The notes beneath the pieces were generated by a model. The model was given only the letters and a program-made list of their open reading frames with translations, was not told the DNA's origin and did not search any database. Positions 51,705 to 61,704 of a DNA stretch of 64,000 bases are shown piece after piece. The translations under genes and the position numbers were made by a program. The DNA comes from Lucinisca nassula (lineage: Eukaryota; Mollusca; Bivalvia; Lucinida; Lucinidae), in assembly GCA_963580285.1 (NCBI GenBank), contig OY757021.1, positions 97,950,149 through 98,014,148 on the forward strand. The letters are read 5' to 3'. Numbering within the stretch: the stretch's first letter is position 1; every line of letters starts with the position of its first letter.

Positions 51705-52235
51705 ACCATGGTTTTTCATGCATTAACATTCGCCGGGTCCCGAGGAAGCTGTTTGAACATGAGGCCGCTAGGCCGAATGGTCAAATATCTTCCGAGGGAT
51801 CCGGCAAATGTTAATGCAATGAAATAACCATGGATGATCGTTGTTCTTGCATAACTTACGATTCCGACAGCAAATTTGGACGAAAACGTCCAAAAGCTCC
51901 ATATAAATTCCATATAAACTCTTCAAATGCGACAGGCGAACCAAAATGGCGGCCAGTTCAGAATGTTGTTTACAATGACGTTGTCATGCAGTAACCCTCT
52001 GACGTCAGCATAGAATCCTAAAACGCTACTTTCAGGGCGATGACTTTACGTCGCTCAACGTAACGTAAACAAAGCAAGGCCCGTCTTGTGATATCAAAAG
52101 CTCAAAATCCATGTTCAAACAGTACGCGAATTTCATGATTTGAACATGGTTTTTGCTGTTTGAGCACGGCTTTCGGTTCATTTGACAATGGCTTCAAACA
52201 GCCATGCGCATAGGCATTTATGCAAGAATAATAAT
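51705..52235. mobile_element. Inverted-repeat element of unknown family
   Basis: Inverted pairs: accatggtttttcatgcatt aacattcgccgg against ggcaaatgttaatgcaatga aataaccatgg, and ttgttcttgcataact against tatgcaagaataat. The interior has aacatggtttttgctgtttg and related inverted phrases. Confidence 0.5.
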
Positions 52236-52483
52236 TTATACATGCAAATAAAAAAATAGAACAATAAACCTATAACAATAACCGCAAAAGAACCGTCGGT
52301 ATATATTTTTAACTGGTTGTGGGACTTAAATGGAATTTACATAGCCACAACCCTCTCCCTTTGTTCTTGTGTGGTTCAGACAAATAATTATACACCTGCA
52401 AACTTTGTGGGGGTATACTGTTCTCACGTCGTCTGTCCGTCCGTTCGCGACGTTTTTATTTTCTTCTTCCCAGCTGGCACATG

Positions 52484-52618
52484 ACGTAATTGTGACGTCA
52501 CATCAACGTCGATACAACGTCATGACGTTTATGCAACGTCACATCAACGTCGGTGCAACGTCGTGACGTTGCACCGACGTTGATTTGACGTTGCCTTTGC
52601 GACGTGTGCCTGCTGGGT
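52484..52618. mobile_element. ACGT-rich palindromic MITE
   Basis: Inverted ends cccagctggcacatgacg and cgacgtgtgcctgctggg. The interior is built almost wholly of aacgtca/tgacgtt steps (catcaacgtcggtgcaacgt, then cgtgacgttgcaccgacgtt). Confidence 0.75.
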
Positions 52619-53036
52619 TAATATCTTGAAAATGCATAAATGGATATTCATCATTTTCTGCAGAAGCATTGTTATCAATAAGGTGTTCCTGCATAAGAAA
52701 AAGTAAGGGCTAGGGGCCAATGCTCTTAGTTGTTGCCCTTTGTAATTTCTTAATGCAATAAAAACCTTTTGCGCACAATATCTCATTAGCCAAAGGCTGG
52801 AATTTGGTCCAACTAGCACAGATACATCATTAGAATGGGAAAGAGAAGTGATCAGGTTTTGGTGACCTTATTTTTAAGGTCACCACATAATAAATACTAG
52901 AAAAGTGAGCCTTGTGTGCACTTTATCGCATGAATCAAAAGATGGAATTGGCCAAACTAGCACAGATACATCACTGGGATTGGGGAAAGAGATGATTAGA
53001 TTTTGGTAGCATTGACCTCATTTTCACATTACACAA

Positions 53037-53297
53037 ACACGCCTATACAAATACATTGCCAACTTTATCGCCGAAAAAATGAAAATTTTACGATGAAAAA
53101 TTGTGATAATTTTCTTATAAATATTGCAAACATAGGTTCTGGATGCTCGTTAAAACCCGCCTCATCTAACAAGTACCTACAATCTATATTTTAGAGCAGA
53201 AATAAGAAAAATAAGTTATATCCCCCGAAAACCCAGTTTTACTGTATAAAAGTGGGGTTCAAAGGGGTCAAAATTATAAAGGCGTGTTTCTGTGATG
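53037..53297 (+). mobile_element. MITE family B, copy with half core
   Basis: Starts cattacacaaacacgcctat and ends aaaggcgtgtttctgtgatg. The core is reduced to aacccgcctcatctaac, so the hairpin is lost. Confidence 0.8.
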
Positions 53298-55176
53298 AGT
53301 GTCGCACGGGTACTTTGAAACTCAAATTTTTATGGGATATATTGCCCTTTTTAAAATTTCTTAATACAATAAAAAGTTGTGTACAATATCTCTTTAGTCA
53401 ATGGTTGGAATTTGATCAAACTTCACATAATAATTGTGTGCTGTCTATCTCATGAATCGAATAATGGAATTTGACCAAACTAGCGTAGATACATCATTGG
53501 ATTTGGGAAAGAAATTATTAGAATTTGGTGGCCATGACCTTATTTTCAAGGTCACATGGGTACTTTGAAACTCAAATTTTGATAGAAATCATTGTCTTTC
53601 CTAAAATTTCTTAATGCAATAAAAAGCTTGTTTGTAGAATATCTCTTAAGTCAATGGTTGGAATTTGATAAAATTTTCACAAATTCATCACTAGGATGCG
53701 ACAGAAAAGTGGTTAAGTTTTGGTGATTTTGACCTTATTTTCAAGGTCACTACATTGTAAAGATTAAAAAAATTAGCTTAGTGCATTCATATCTTGGCAA
53801 GGCATTGATTGATATTCATCCATTTCTGCAGACACATTGATATCAATAAGGTGTACCTACATAGGAAAAAAAAAGGCTAGGGGTCAATTCTCTTGGAGTT
53901 ATTCCCCTTTGTAAAATTTCTTTGCAAAAAAAAAAAATCTTTATGCAATGAGTTTTTGTGCGCAGTATCTCTTTAGCCAATGGCTGGAATTTTATCAAAT
54001 TAGCACAGATACATCATTAGGATGGGAAATCAAACTGATTAGGTTGTGGTGACCTTGACCTTATTTTCAAGGTCATCATATAATATCACCTCGAAAGTCG
54101 AGCCTTGTGTGTACTCTATCTCATGAATCAGTCGTTGGAATTCAAATACATCAATGGGATTGGGGAAGAAATGATTATACTTTGGTGACCTTGACCTCAT
54201 TTTCATGGTCAAGGTCACACAGGCACTTCGAATCTCCAATTTTGGTATGAAAAGCTTGCAAACACACTATTTTAAACTGATTACTGGAATTTTAACAAAC
54301 TAGCACAGATGCGTCATTAGGAAATGGGAAAGAAATGATTAGATTTGGTGACATTGATCTTATTTTCAATGTCATTACATTATGAAGACTACAAATTAGC
54401 CCTGTGTGCATTAATAGCTTATGAATCAGCAAAGAAATGTGTACAAGCAAGCACAGATATGTCATTTGGACTGGGGAAAGAAGTGATTAGATTTTGTTTG
54501 GCTAGGGACCAAATCTCTTGGAGTTATTTCCTCTTTGAAAAATATCTTTATGCAATAAAAGCCTGTGTGCATACTATCCCTTTAACCAATCACTCAAACT
54601 TTATCAATCTAGCATAGATACAAATATATCAGAAGTGATTAGATTTTGGTGACCTTGACCTATTTTTAAGGTCACTACGTTAAAGACTCGAAAAGTGAGC
54701 CTTTATACACTCTATCTCTTGAATCAATATATGGAACTTGACTATGCTAGCACGGATACTTCATTGGAATGGGAGAAAGAAGTGATTAGATTTTGATGAC
54801 TTAGCCTAATCTCAAGGTTACACGTGCAGTCAGAAACTAAAAAGCCTATGTGCACACTACAATTAGAACCAGCAGTTGGAATTTGACCAAACTAGCATAA
54901 ATATATGTCGCGTATTTTTTTTTGTTACGGTTTGTCCTTGAGTCTATGTATCGCAAATATCTTTTGTTTTAGATAGCCAGTTGGCCAATTTGTGGGAAGG
55001 TACAGTAAAACCGACATCAGTTGTCAGTTTGTTATTGTCAATATTATTGTAAATAAAGGTTATTTTTAAATTTATCTACGCAATTATATGTTATTTTTGG
55101 ATGATCTAATTTTATTTTTGGTGACTCCCTATTAATGTGATGGTATCAGGCTAAAAAATACCATACCTGCACTGTA

Positions 55177-55249
55177 TCGACGCTAGCCAAGTGGTAAAGT
55201 CACGGGCCTGTAGAGCTGAAGTATGCGGGTTCGAATCCCGCTGGGGATG
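55177..55249 (+). tRNA. Degenerate tRNA-like sequence (Tyr GTA-like)
   Basis: The A box is tagccaagtggtaaagtc and the B box gggttcgaatccc, with the loop ctgtaga giving anticodon GTA. A T-run (tttttt) follows as a pol III terminator. The acceptor stem pairs poorly and no intron is seen, so this is more likely a pseudogene or SINE head than a working tRNA-Tyr. Confidence 0.45.
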
Positions 55250-55269
55250 TTTTTTCTTTAACATTTTTT

Positions 55270-55910
55270 TTTCGCGCCAAAAGCAAAAAATCCTCGATTT
55301 TCTCGTGAAGCATGCATTTTTTTGTGCTGATATAAATTTTTACTGAACATTCCTTAGTTCATACTCGGTTGCCCTGCTGTTGAAGTGTCGTCATGTGATG
55401 CTACTCTGACAGCAGAAGACTCTTTGTCGGCTGACAAAGCGAAGTTTTTTGGTTCTGACAAGTGCAGTTTTGTGACTAACAATCGATAAACGTTAAAATA
55501 ACGTATGATCAACATGAATTAAATTATAAATTTCCAATCAATGTTAATTTCAAGTCATGTTATTGGTGTGCCTATTCTTTACTTTCACATGTCACATATA
55601 GGGTCTAGGCCAATCAGGTTCCATTGTATCAAATTATGGCATCTTGTATTTCAATTCTCTTGTACATGTACTTGCTGGTGTTTCTTTTTTATTCACTATT
55701 ATAAATCAAAAGTGAAGTTGATCTCTAAAATTATACATGACATGTATTGAACTTAAAATAAATAGATAACCATTCACGAAAAAATAATAATACAAAAATA
55801 ATAAACTGAATTGAAAATTAAAAAAGAAATAATAAAAATGTAAATTCTGAAACTATTTTATAAAAAAAATCATCAAGAAAAAAATAAATCATGCTTTTAA
55901 TAGCTTTATG
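55270..55910. other. AT-rich stretch with nothing recognised
   Basis: Sequence such as aataataatacaaaaataat and a run of A at about 55910-55920. No genes recognised. Confidence 0.45.
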
Positions 55911-55922
55911 AAAAAAAAAAAG

Positions 55923-56020
55923 GTTGTCTGCGAGGATCGAACCGGCGACCCTCAGGAAAGTAAACAGTCGTTTCAGGCGCTCCTCGCTACTAGTTGCGCT
56001 ACACCTGATTACATTCGGAT
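55923..56020 (-). tRNA. Degenerate tRNA-like sequence (Phe GAA-like)
   Basis: On the minus strand: gtgtagcgcaactagtagcg (A box region), ctgaaac (loop with GAA) and gccggttcgatcctcgcaga (B box). The acceptor stem is not convincing and the variable region is long, so it is a pseudo-tRNA or SINE head. Confidence 0.4.
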
Positions 56021-56154
56021 TGCAAAATTAAGTGCTTTTGTGTTAGAATATAACCCTTTACGTACCTGTGGAAAACACCGTTGTTTGTTATGATTTATAA
56101 ATAGACGAGTATTTATCAACATTGAAACCATAACACCGACATAATACGGCAGGG

Positions 56155-56312
56155 TACCTGTAACTGTCTTTTCGCTTTCCGCTATTGATGTTTCCATTAG
56201 GATCTATTTACCTAATGTTTGTGTTTCGTTCCATTTGGTATGTCTGATGAGGTGTGTGTGTTAATTGTGTCGATTCTTGATCGTTGCCTCCACTTCTATT
56301 TTACATAATCTA
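56155..56312 (-). repeat. Family M fragment, reversed
   Basis: It has ctattgatgtttccattagg, ttgtgtttcgttccatttgg and gatcgttgcctccacttcta. Confidence 0.6.
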
Positions 56313-56422
56313 TTTTGCTATTTTGTTTGTGTCGTGTGGTGGCTGTAAAATGCATTTAATGGTCTTATTTTTCCAAACCTCAGGGATTGCATTTACAGTT
56401 GCTTTTCACGGTTCCTGAATTT

Positions 56423-56703
56423 CATTACGCAAACACGCCTATAGAAATGCATTGCCACCTTTATCGCCGAAAAAAATGAAAATTTTATTATGAAAAATTG
56501 TGATATTTTTCTTATTTCTGCTAAAAATATAGATTGTGGGCACTCGTTAGAACCGCCTCATCGAGGCGGTTCTAACGAGTACCCGCGATCTATATTTTAG
56601 AGCAGAAATAAGAAAAATAAGGTATACTCCCGGAAACCCCAGTTTTACTATATAAAAGTGGGGTTCAAGGGGGCCAAAATTATATAGGCGTATTTTCGTG
56701 TTG
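56423..56703 (+). mobile_element. MITE family B, well-preserved copy
   Basis: Starts cattacgcaaacacgcctat and ends ataggcgtattttcgtgttg. The core hairpin gaaccgcctcatcgaggcgg is extended on both sides by cgttagaacc arms. A good reference copy for the family. Confidence 0.85.
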
Positions 56704-56782
56704 GACATCCTATAGATATATGTTGAAGGTCATAATTGGACCGATGTTAGTATCGTCGTTGAATAACAATTGCTTGTTTTAG

Positions 56783-57162
56783 ATAGAGGATCTTACATGA
56801 GTGTTCATGTATTACTGAATGTATTAAACTCGTTGAGGAAAAGGGATAAAATGCGAGGCTTTGCCGAGCATTTTATCCTTTTTCCTCAACGAGTTTAATA
56901 CATTCAATAATACATGAGCACGAATTCTATTTATCATATTCTAGATTCAAGATTCTATTTATCATATGACATTTAAAACGCATTTTATTCAGGATTGTTT
57001 ACAAAAATGTCAATATTCCGCCGTTAGTAAACGCGATGTCGTTAAGGACGCCGTTCTTGTAACGTTACGGGACGTATCTAGCTAATTTGCATATTTAATC
57101 AACTAATGGATTATCGAAAATATTACATCGCGTTATTACACTCTCAGACGCGACGTCATATC
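56783..57162 (-). mobile_element. Foldback element family D, copy 4 (reversed)
   Basis: Starts atagaggatcttacatgagt and ends cagacgcgacgtcatat. The palindrome lies at 56800-56925. Confidence 0.85.
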
Positions 57163-57244
57163 AAGTTGTGTATATTTTGCAGGCATAGCTGCTGATTAAG
57201 AAGTTTAGCAATTAACAATTTATTTCGAGTGTTGAAGTCATTTA

Positions 57245-57720
57245 CATGACTAGACGCTCAAGCAAATCGAATTAATTGTGAAATATAAACGCCATAGTAT
57301 GCCGCACGAGGAACATTGCCATCCAAGAAAGTCAAATTTTCAATCTCAAAATCAAAATCCTCACGTTTGTCATAAATTTTGCAGGAAACGAACCCAACTA
57401 CAATAGATAGATGTAAATCCAAAACCTGGGCCTCGGTATCAGAAAACATTGCTTAATGTAACTGAAGCTCAGCTCTGTCGTGGTAATGGGGAGGAGGGGC
57501 TACATTTGACTGATCAAACCATCGAAATAAGTCTTGACAATATTTAATAAATCATTCAAATACCTAGAAGTCCAGCTAAAGGCTTCAATGATTTCAGGAA
57601 CGGGACATCATGAAGTCCCTTTCATAACAAAACAAGAGTAGATCAGCCATAAGGGGTGCGCAATTCGTACCCATCGGAATACCCACAATATGTCTAAATT
57701 ATTTAGTACCAAATTTTATG
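57245..57720 (-). pseudogene. Degraded reverse transcriptase fragment (possibly Penelope-like)
   Basis: Minus strand, frame 57258-57449 encodes SDTEAQVLDLHLSIVVGFVS, then KIYDKREDFDFEIENLTFLD, then AAYYGVYISQLIRFA. Upstream, at about 57620-57690, a frame gives GIPMGTNCAPLMADLLLFCY followed by ERDFM, which matches reverse transcriptase motif B. The segment that should carry the catalytic YxDD is degraded by stops between the two. Such sequences are widespread in marine invertebrate genomes; I assign it tentatively to Penelope-like or related retroelements. Confidence 0.65.
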
Positions 57721-57959
57721 TAAATATTGTCAAGTAGAAAGGGAAAAGCTTCACACACCTCCTGACATGACCGTAATGTATAATTTTATGCTCTTCAGGA
57801 GGTAAAAAGCATTTCTTACATGTCAGCTGGAGGGAATTTTCTCTTTGAAATATCCATTCCATTTGAATCATTAACTGCTTCTACATTTATGAACAAGGAC
57901 TGTAATAAATTCAAATCAGAGAGAAATATATTTAAGTGTTAGGATAGCTGATCATTGTT

Positions 57960-58338
57960 TTGCGAATTTCATATCAGGCAACACTCAGGCAACATTGCAG
58001 ACAGGTAAAATGCTACAGACCCTACTTATGGGGTGTGCAGGTCCTACTTATGGGGTGTGATAGGAAAACGACCTACTGTTCTGAAGATGGTTACGTGAGG
58101 GGTATGATATGGCTTGTATGATCCGATATGGTTGTGTGATATTGAACTCGGATTGTGATATGGCCACATGTGTTAACCCTCAGCTAACGTGATACGATTA
58201 CGGATTTCATTCTCGTATCGCATAATCAAGAACATATTATTTTATAGTAAATGTGTTATAAATCTGGATAGCACATATAAATAATGATTATATCATATGT
58301 TTGTTCAGCTTCTTGGTTATCTTTTTATACGTTACAAA
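57960..58338. other. Stretch with nothing recognised
   Basis: It contains the local direct repeat ctacttatggggtgtg at about 58022 and 58048 and several atatggc/gtgatatgg steps. No coding. Confidence 0.4.
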
Positions 58339-58340
58339 AA

Positions 58341-58567
58341 CATTACGAAAACACACCTATACAAATACAACGCCACCTTTATCGCCGAAAAAATGAAAAT
58401 TTTAAGATGAAAAATTGTGATATTTTTCTTATTTCTGCTCTAAAATATAGATTGTGGGTACTCGTTAGAAACCGCCTCAATTAAGGGTTACCCCTGTAAA
58501 CCCCAGTTTTACTATATAAAAGTGGGGTTCAAGGGGGTCAAATTTATACAGGCGTTTTTTCGTGATG
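58341..58567 (+). mobile_element. MITE family B, first of a tandem pair before exon 4
   Basis: Starts cattacgaaaacacacctat and ends aggcgttttttcgtgatg. The core hairpin is truncated after gaaaccgcctcaatt. Confidence 0.82.
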
Positions 58568-58785
58568 ACACGCCTAAACAAATATATAGAACATTTTACC
58601 ACCAAACAAAATGAAAATTATCAGATAAACAATTGGTATTTTTTCGTATTTCTGCTCAAAACCATAGATTGTTGGAACTCGTTACAGAAATAATACAAAT
58701 AATGAATACCATTGTAAACCTAACTTTTGCTTTATAAAAGTGGGGTTTAAGGAGGTCTGAATTATAGTGGCGTGTTGTCTTGATG
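58568..58785 (+). mobile_element. MITE family B, second of a tandem pair before exon 4
   Basis: Starts acacgcctaaacaaatatat, directly after the previous copy (sharing the gatg junction), and ends tggcgtgttgtcttgatg, 23 nt before arylsulfatase exon 4. It has no core hairpin. Confidence 0.78.
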
Positions 58786-58808
58786 AATATTCTGCTTTTC
58801 TATTTTAG

Positions 58809-58920
58809 ATCCTGCTTTGGATGGGAAAAACCAATGGCCAATGATTAGTGAAGGAAAATCTTCGGCGAGAACAGAATTTGTTTATAATATTGACGAAATC
58901 ACTCATAGTTCTGCTATCAG
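58809..58920 (+). CDS. ARSB-like: Arylsulfatase B-like, internal exon 4
   Basis: A 112-nt exon with acceptor ttctattttag (AG at 58807-58808) and donor gtagta at 58921. With the G from exon 3 it reads DPALDGKNQWPMISEGKSSA, then RTEFVYNIDEITHSSAI, and leaves AG, probably the start of an Arg codon. It matches the LDGxxxWxxISEGxxSPRxExxxNID region of arylsulfatase B-type enzymes. The next exon should begin with the conserved (A)AIRxGxxKLxxG stretch, but none is seen up to 64000, so the following intron is over 5 kb. A pair of MITEs ends 23 nt upstream. Confidence 0.9.
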
Positions 58921-59182
58921 GTAGTATATCAGTCCATCCATGTGTAACAAGTACTAACAACGCTCTGATGTAGAGTCCTTTTGCCTGGCAGCACACATGT
59001 TTTTAATTGTTGCCAGCATTCAATATAGGATTTATTGCTTAAATTTATTTGAGCAACGTTCCATTAATGATGGAATAACATATGGTTGCCATGGACATAT
59101 TAGCAGCTTCCTCAAGTCCTGGGTCTAGTTGTCCAAAATTAACGATGCCATTAGTTAACATATTTTGAACGTTTCATCATTT

Positions 59183-59420
59183 GGGCCCCGTCAAGCGATT
59201 TTGCTACTTATCGCCTATGCGAGCAGCAAAGGTTCAGGCGAGCCTGCGCGTCCGCGCAGTCTCGCCAGAACCTTCGCTGCTCGCTCATACAAGCAGTGAA
59301 TCAAGAGGAACCTTCAGACAGAAAGCCATATCCCTGGCCCCTCTGAATGGCTGGGCATGCGCAGTTAAAATTTGTCATGACGGAATGCTCGAAGACACAA
59401 ATTCGCTTGGCGGGGCTCAT
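59183..59420 (+). mobile_element. Family N MITE, copy 2
   Basis: Inverted ends gggccccgtcaagcgatttt and aaattcgcttggcggggctc. Nearly identical to 26847-27084. Confidence 0.85.
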
Positions 59421-59497
59421 TTTATATGACAAGTATTCTAATACTGTGATGCAAAAGTGAGTAGCGTTTGCAGTTGCAAAAGGTACCCATAGTTCTA

Positions 59498-59663
59498 TTA
59501 ACCCTTGTCCTGCTGAATATTTAAATATGTCACACCCACTACTGACTATTAACCAATCAGATTACTTGATGCATAAACTGGATGGCAAACAATGAAGATC
59601 CTGATCTGGATCTACATTGTTTCAAAGATAAGGCATATCCGGGCTCAGCAGGACAAGGGTTAA
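59498..59663 (+). mobile_element. Family C MITE, copy 6, with clear inverted ends
   Basis: ttaacccttgtcctgctgaa at the left and gctcagcaggacaagggtta a at the right are inverted copies. The internal palindrome is shortened. Confidence 0.88.
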
Positions 59664-59770
59664 CAAAACGAAAAAAAAAAATGAAACAAAACAGTTCTGT
59701 GATTTAAAAATTTAATGGTAGCCTTCAATCTTTTGGCTACGGACGAATTCGTTAAGGTAATAACGATATG

Positions 59771-60024
59771 CATTACGTCAACATGTTAGAGAAAGGAATG
59801 CCCCCCCCCCCCCCTAAACCCAGCTTTATATAGAGAAAACTTGAATTTACAGGGGTATATTTAATTCGCTTATTTCACTAAAGATAGATTGTTACTCATT
59901 AGAACCGCCTCGACAATCCCTGTATTTGGTAGAAATAATAAAAGTATCAAAATATATTGTCTGAAAATTTTAACTTTTCGCTGATTCAATTTCAATATAT
60001 TTGAATAGGCGCGGTTTCGTAATG
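59771..60024 (+). mobile_element. MITE family B, diverged copy with a C homopolymer
   Basis: Starts cattacgtcaacatgttaga and ends ggcgcggtttcgtaatg. It contains about 14 C in a row near 59802 and only half the core hairpin. Confidence 0.7.
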
Positions 60025-60164
60025 CAAACCTTTGGCAAGGGACGAATTCGTAACAATGCTTTGAGGACAACTGTGCCGTGAACTCGTCCATTAGGGAATA
60101 TTGACATCCTCGATGCATTTACAGAACGCCACAGAGACTATAGATAACATTGTACCTCAGTGAA

Positions 60165-60431
60165 AATCACGAAAACATGGCTATATAATTCTGACCCCAT
60201 TCAACCCCACTTTTATATAGTAAAACCAGGGGTAAACATTGTTGTTCGTATTTCTGGTCAAAACTATAGATTGTGGGTAATCGTTTGAACCGCATCGATG
60301 TGGCGGTTCTAATGTGAACCCGCAATCAATATTTTGAGCAGAAATAAGAAAAAAATATCACAATTTTCAATTTTAAATTATTTTTTTCGGCGGTATTTAC
60401 AATGTATTTGTACAAGCGTGTTTTCGTAATG
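60165..60431 (+). mobile_element. MITE family B copy
   Basis: Starts aatcacgaaaacatggctat and ends acaagcgtgttttcgtaatg. The core hairpin is altered (gaaccgcatcgatgtggcgg). Confidence 0.8.
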
Positions 60432-60434
60432 ATA

Positions 60435-60728
60435 AACTGACTAACGCGAAGTCAGTTGAAGAAAATAAACCATGATTCTTTCAATCATGGTATGACGATG
60501 TCAACGTTATGACGTCAACGGGGATATTCCGCGGTAAATAGGAAGACTGCGTGCAATTGTTCTCTTGCTTCCATTTTAGCCGTTAACCAATTTTGTTCCA
60601 ATAGGCCAGTCACTTTAGCCCAAAAAGACCCTCAACCTCAAACAAATTCCTTCAGAAGGGTTTTCACTATTTTCCAAATCAGTGAGGTGTCCTGACTTAC
60701 AGGAAAAAAATCCCCAGAATAATTTCCT
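60435..60728. other. Stretch with nothing recognised
   Basis: It contains ccatgattctttcaatcatg g, a small palindrome at about 60469-60490. Otherwise unassigned. Confidence 0.4.
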
Positions 60729-60775
60729 AGCGAATTTTTTTTTTTTTTTTTTTTTGGGGGGGGGGGGGGGGGGGG
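60729..60775. repeat. Poly(T) directly followed by poly(G)
   Basis: About 24 T then about 20 G in sequence. Either a real homopolymer junction or an assembly artefact. Confidence 0.9.
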
Positions 60776-60869
60776 AATTGTTCGAAATTTGAATAAAAAT
60801 CGCCTAAAACAGGAATTAAATTATAATAATTTCTTTAATTATATCAAATTTATTTAAATAGCCAAAAAT

Positions 60870-61435
60870 AAGCTAACTGTTGTCAAGTAGCGATAAAAGA
60901 AGTTTTAGCTTGATATGTGAACAGAAAGCTGTCTTTTTGGGGGTAAAAACTTGGAAATATTGACAAAAACGCAGAAAATGGGAATAATTTTTTAAAAAGT
61001 GACTGGTTTGGATTCTTGAAAATGCTTCGGTGTAAAAAGTTATATATGTGTATAAGTTAACTGCAGGAAAAAAAAATAAAATTTTATATGTCAAAAAAAA
61101 TCATTTTTGCGGGGTAGGAAAATGCACATTTTTATATAAAACAGTCATAATCCATTAGTTTTTGGACAAGTAGCAATCACAGTATAAAAACGTATTGTAT
61201 GATGTTGAACCAATTTATTTAGCCCGATGTGCACTAACTACTGTCAAGTAGCTATAAAAAACATTCAGTTTTGTGCCTGCTCAGAAGTTTGCCTTTTAAG
61301 AGAGAAATTCCAAATTTTGACAAAAAAGCGAGGGAAACGGGAATGTTTTTGTAAACAGTTAGTGGCGAGGATTCTTGAAAATGTTTTGATGCAAAAAGTT
61401 ACATGTGGATAACCGTTAACAACAGAAACAAAGAA
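60870..61435. repeat. Two direct copies, about 335 bp apart
   Basis: 60877-61090 and 61240-61430 share gtcaagtagc-ataaaa, gacaaaaa-gc, ggattcttgaaaatg and aaaaagttaca phrases. They are diverged by roughly a quarter by eye. A weaker third copy may follow near 62085. Confidence 0.7.
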
Positions 61436-61457
61436 AGATATTGAAATGTTTATAAAG

Positions 61458-61704
61458 GAGAAGTAAAACAAAGATCAGGAATTGATACAATTATCTTACT
61501 CCACCCATAAAAGACACCAAAGGGAAAGAAATACAAACATTAAGCGACCAGACCATAATGGAAACATATGGCCATCCAAAACCAAAAGACACAAGTGATA
61601 CACACAGTAAGTTACAAACAACAACATAAATAAATCGCCACCGAAGAGCCGCCTTGGAACGGTCAGTGGAAGATTTCCACTGGGGGGCTTAAATCGATTT
61701 TACG
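61458..61704 (+). mobile_element. Family M element, second copy
   Basis: Runs from gtaaaacaaagatcaggaat to cttaaatcgattttacg. Same borders as 7200-7485 with a deletion of about 40 bp. Confidence 0.8.

Larger units (their letters stand above)
52390..54920 (+). repeat. Hairpin-headed module and degenerate tandem array
   Basis: Starts near tgcaaactttgtgggggtat with a GTCCGTCC tract at about 52430. Units then recur with accaaactagcacagatac atcatt, gtgaccttgaccttattttc aaggtcac and gaaactcaaattttg. They are interrupted by the palindromic element at 52484-52618 and a family B MITE at 53037-53297. Confidence 0.65.
5756..58920 (+). other. ARSB-like: Arylsulfatase B-type gene, partial span (four exons in window)
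   Basis: Four exons on the + strand join in frame into a stretch of about 136 codons matching the central to C-proximal part of arylsulfatase B-type sulfatases. Their members remove sulfate from glycosaminoglycans or other sulfate esters, usually in the lysosome or secreted. Every internal border is GT-AG and the phases agree: exon 1 ends phase 0, exon 2 leaves two bases, exon 3 leaves one, exon 4 leaves two. Introns are about 25.5, 12.7 and 14.6 kb, filled with mobile elements. The N-terminal part with the formylglycine Cys motif, and the C-terminus, are outside the window. Which of the ARSB/ARSI/ARSJ relatives it is cannot be told from this part. The four exons show no stop or frameshift, so the gene may be functional. 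Confidence 0.85.

Noticed and set aside
60870..61471. Paired small frames at 60873-61094 and 61265-61471 with similar protein ends
   Set aside because: They arise from two diverged direct repeats; stops and shifts differ, and no family is recognised.
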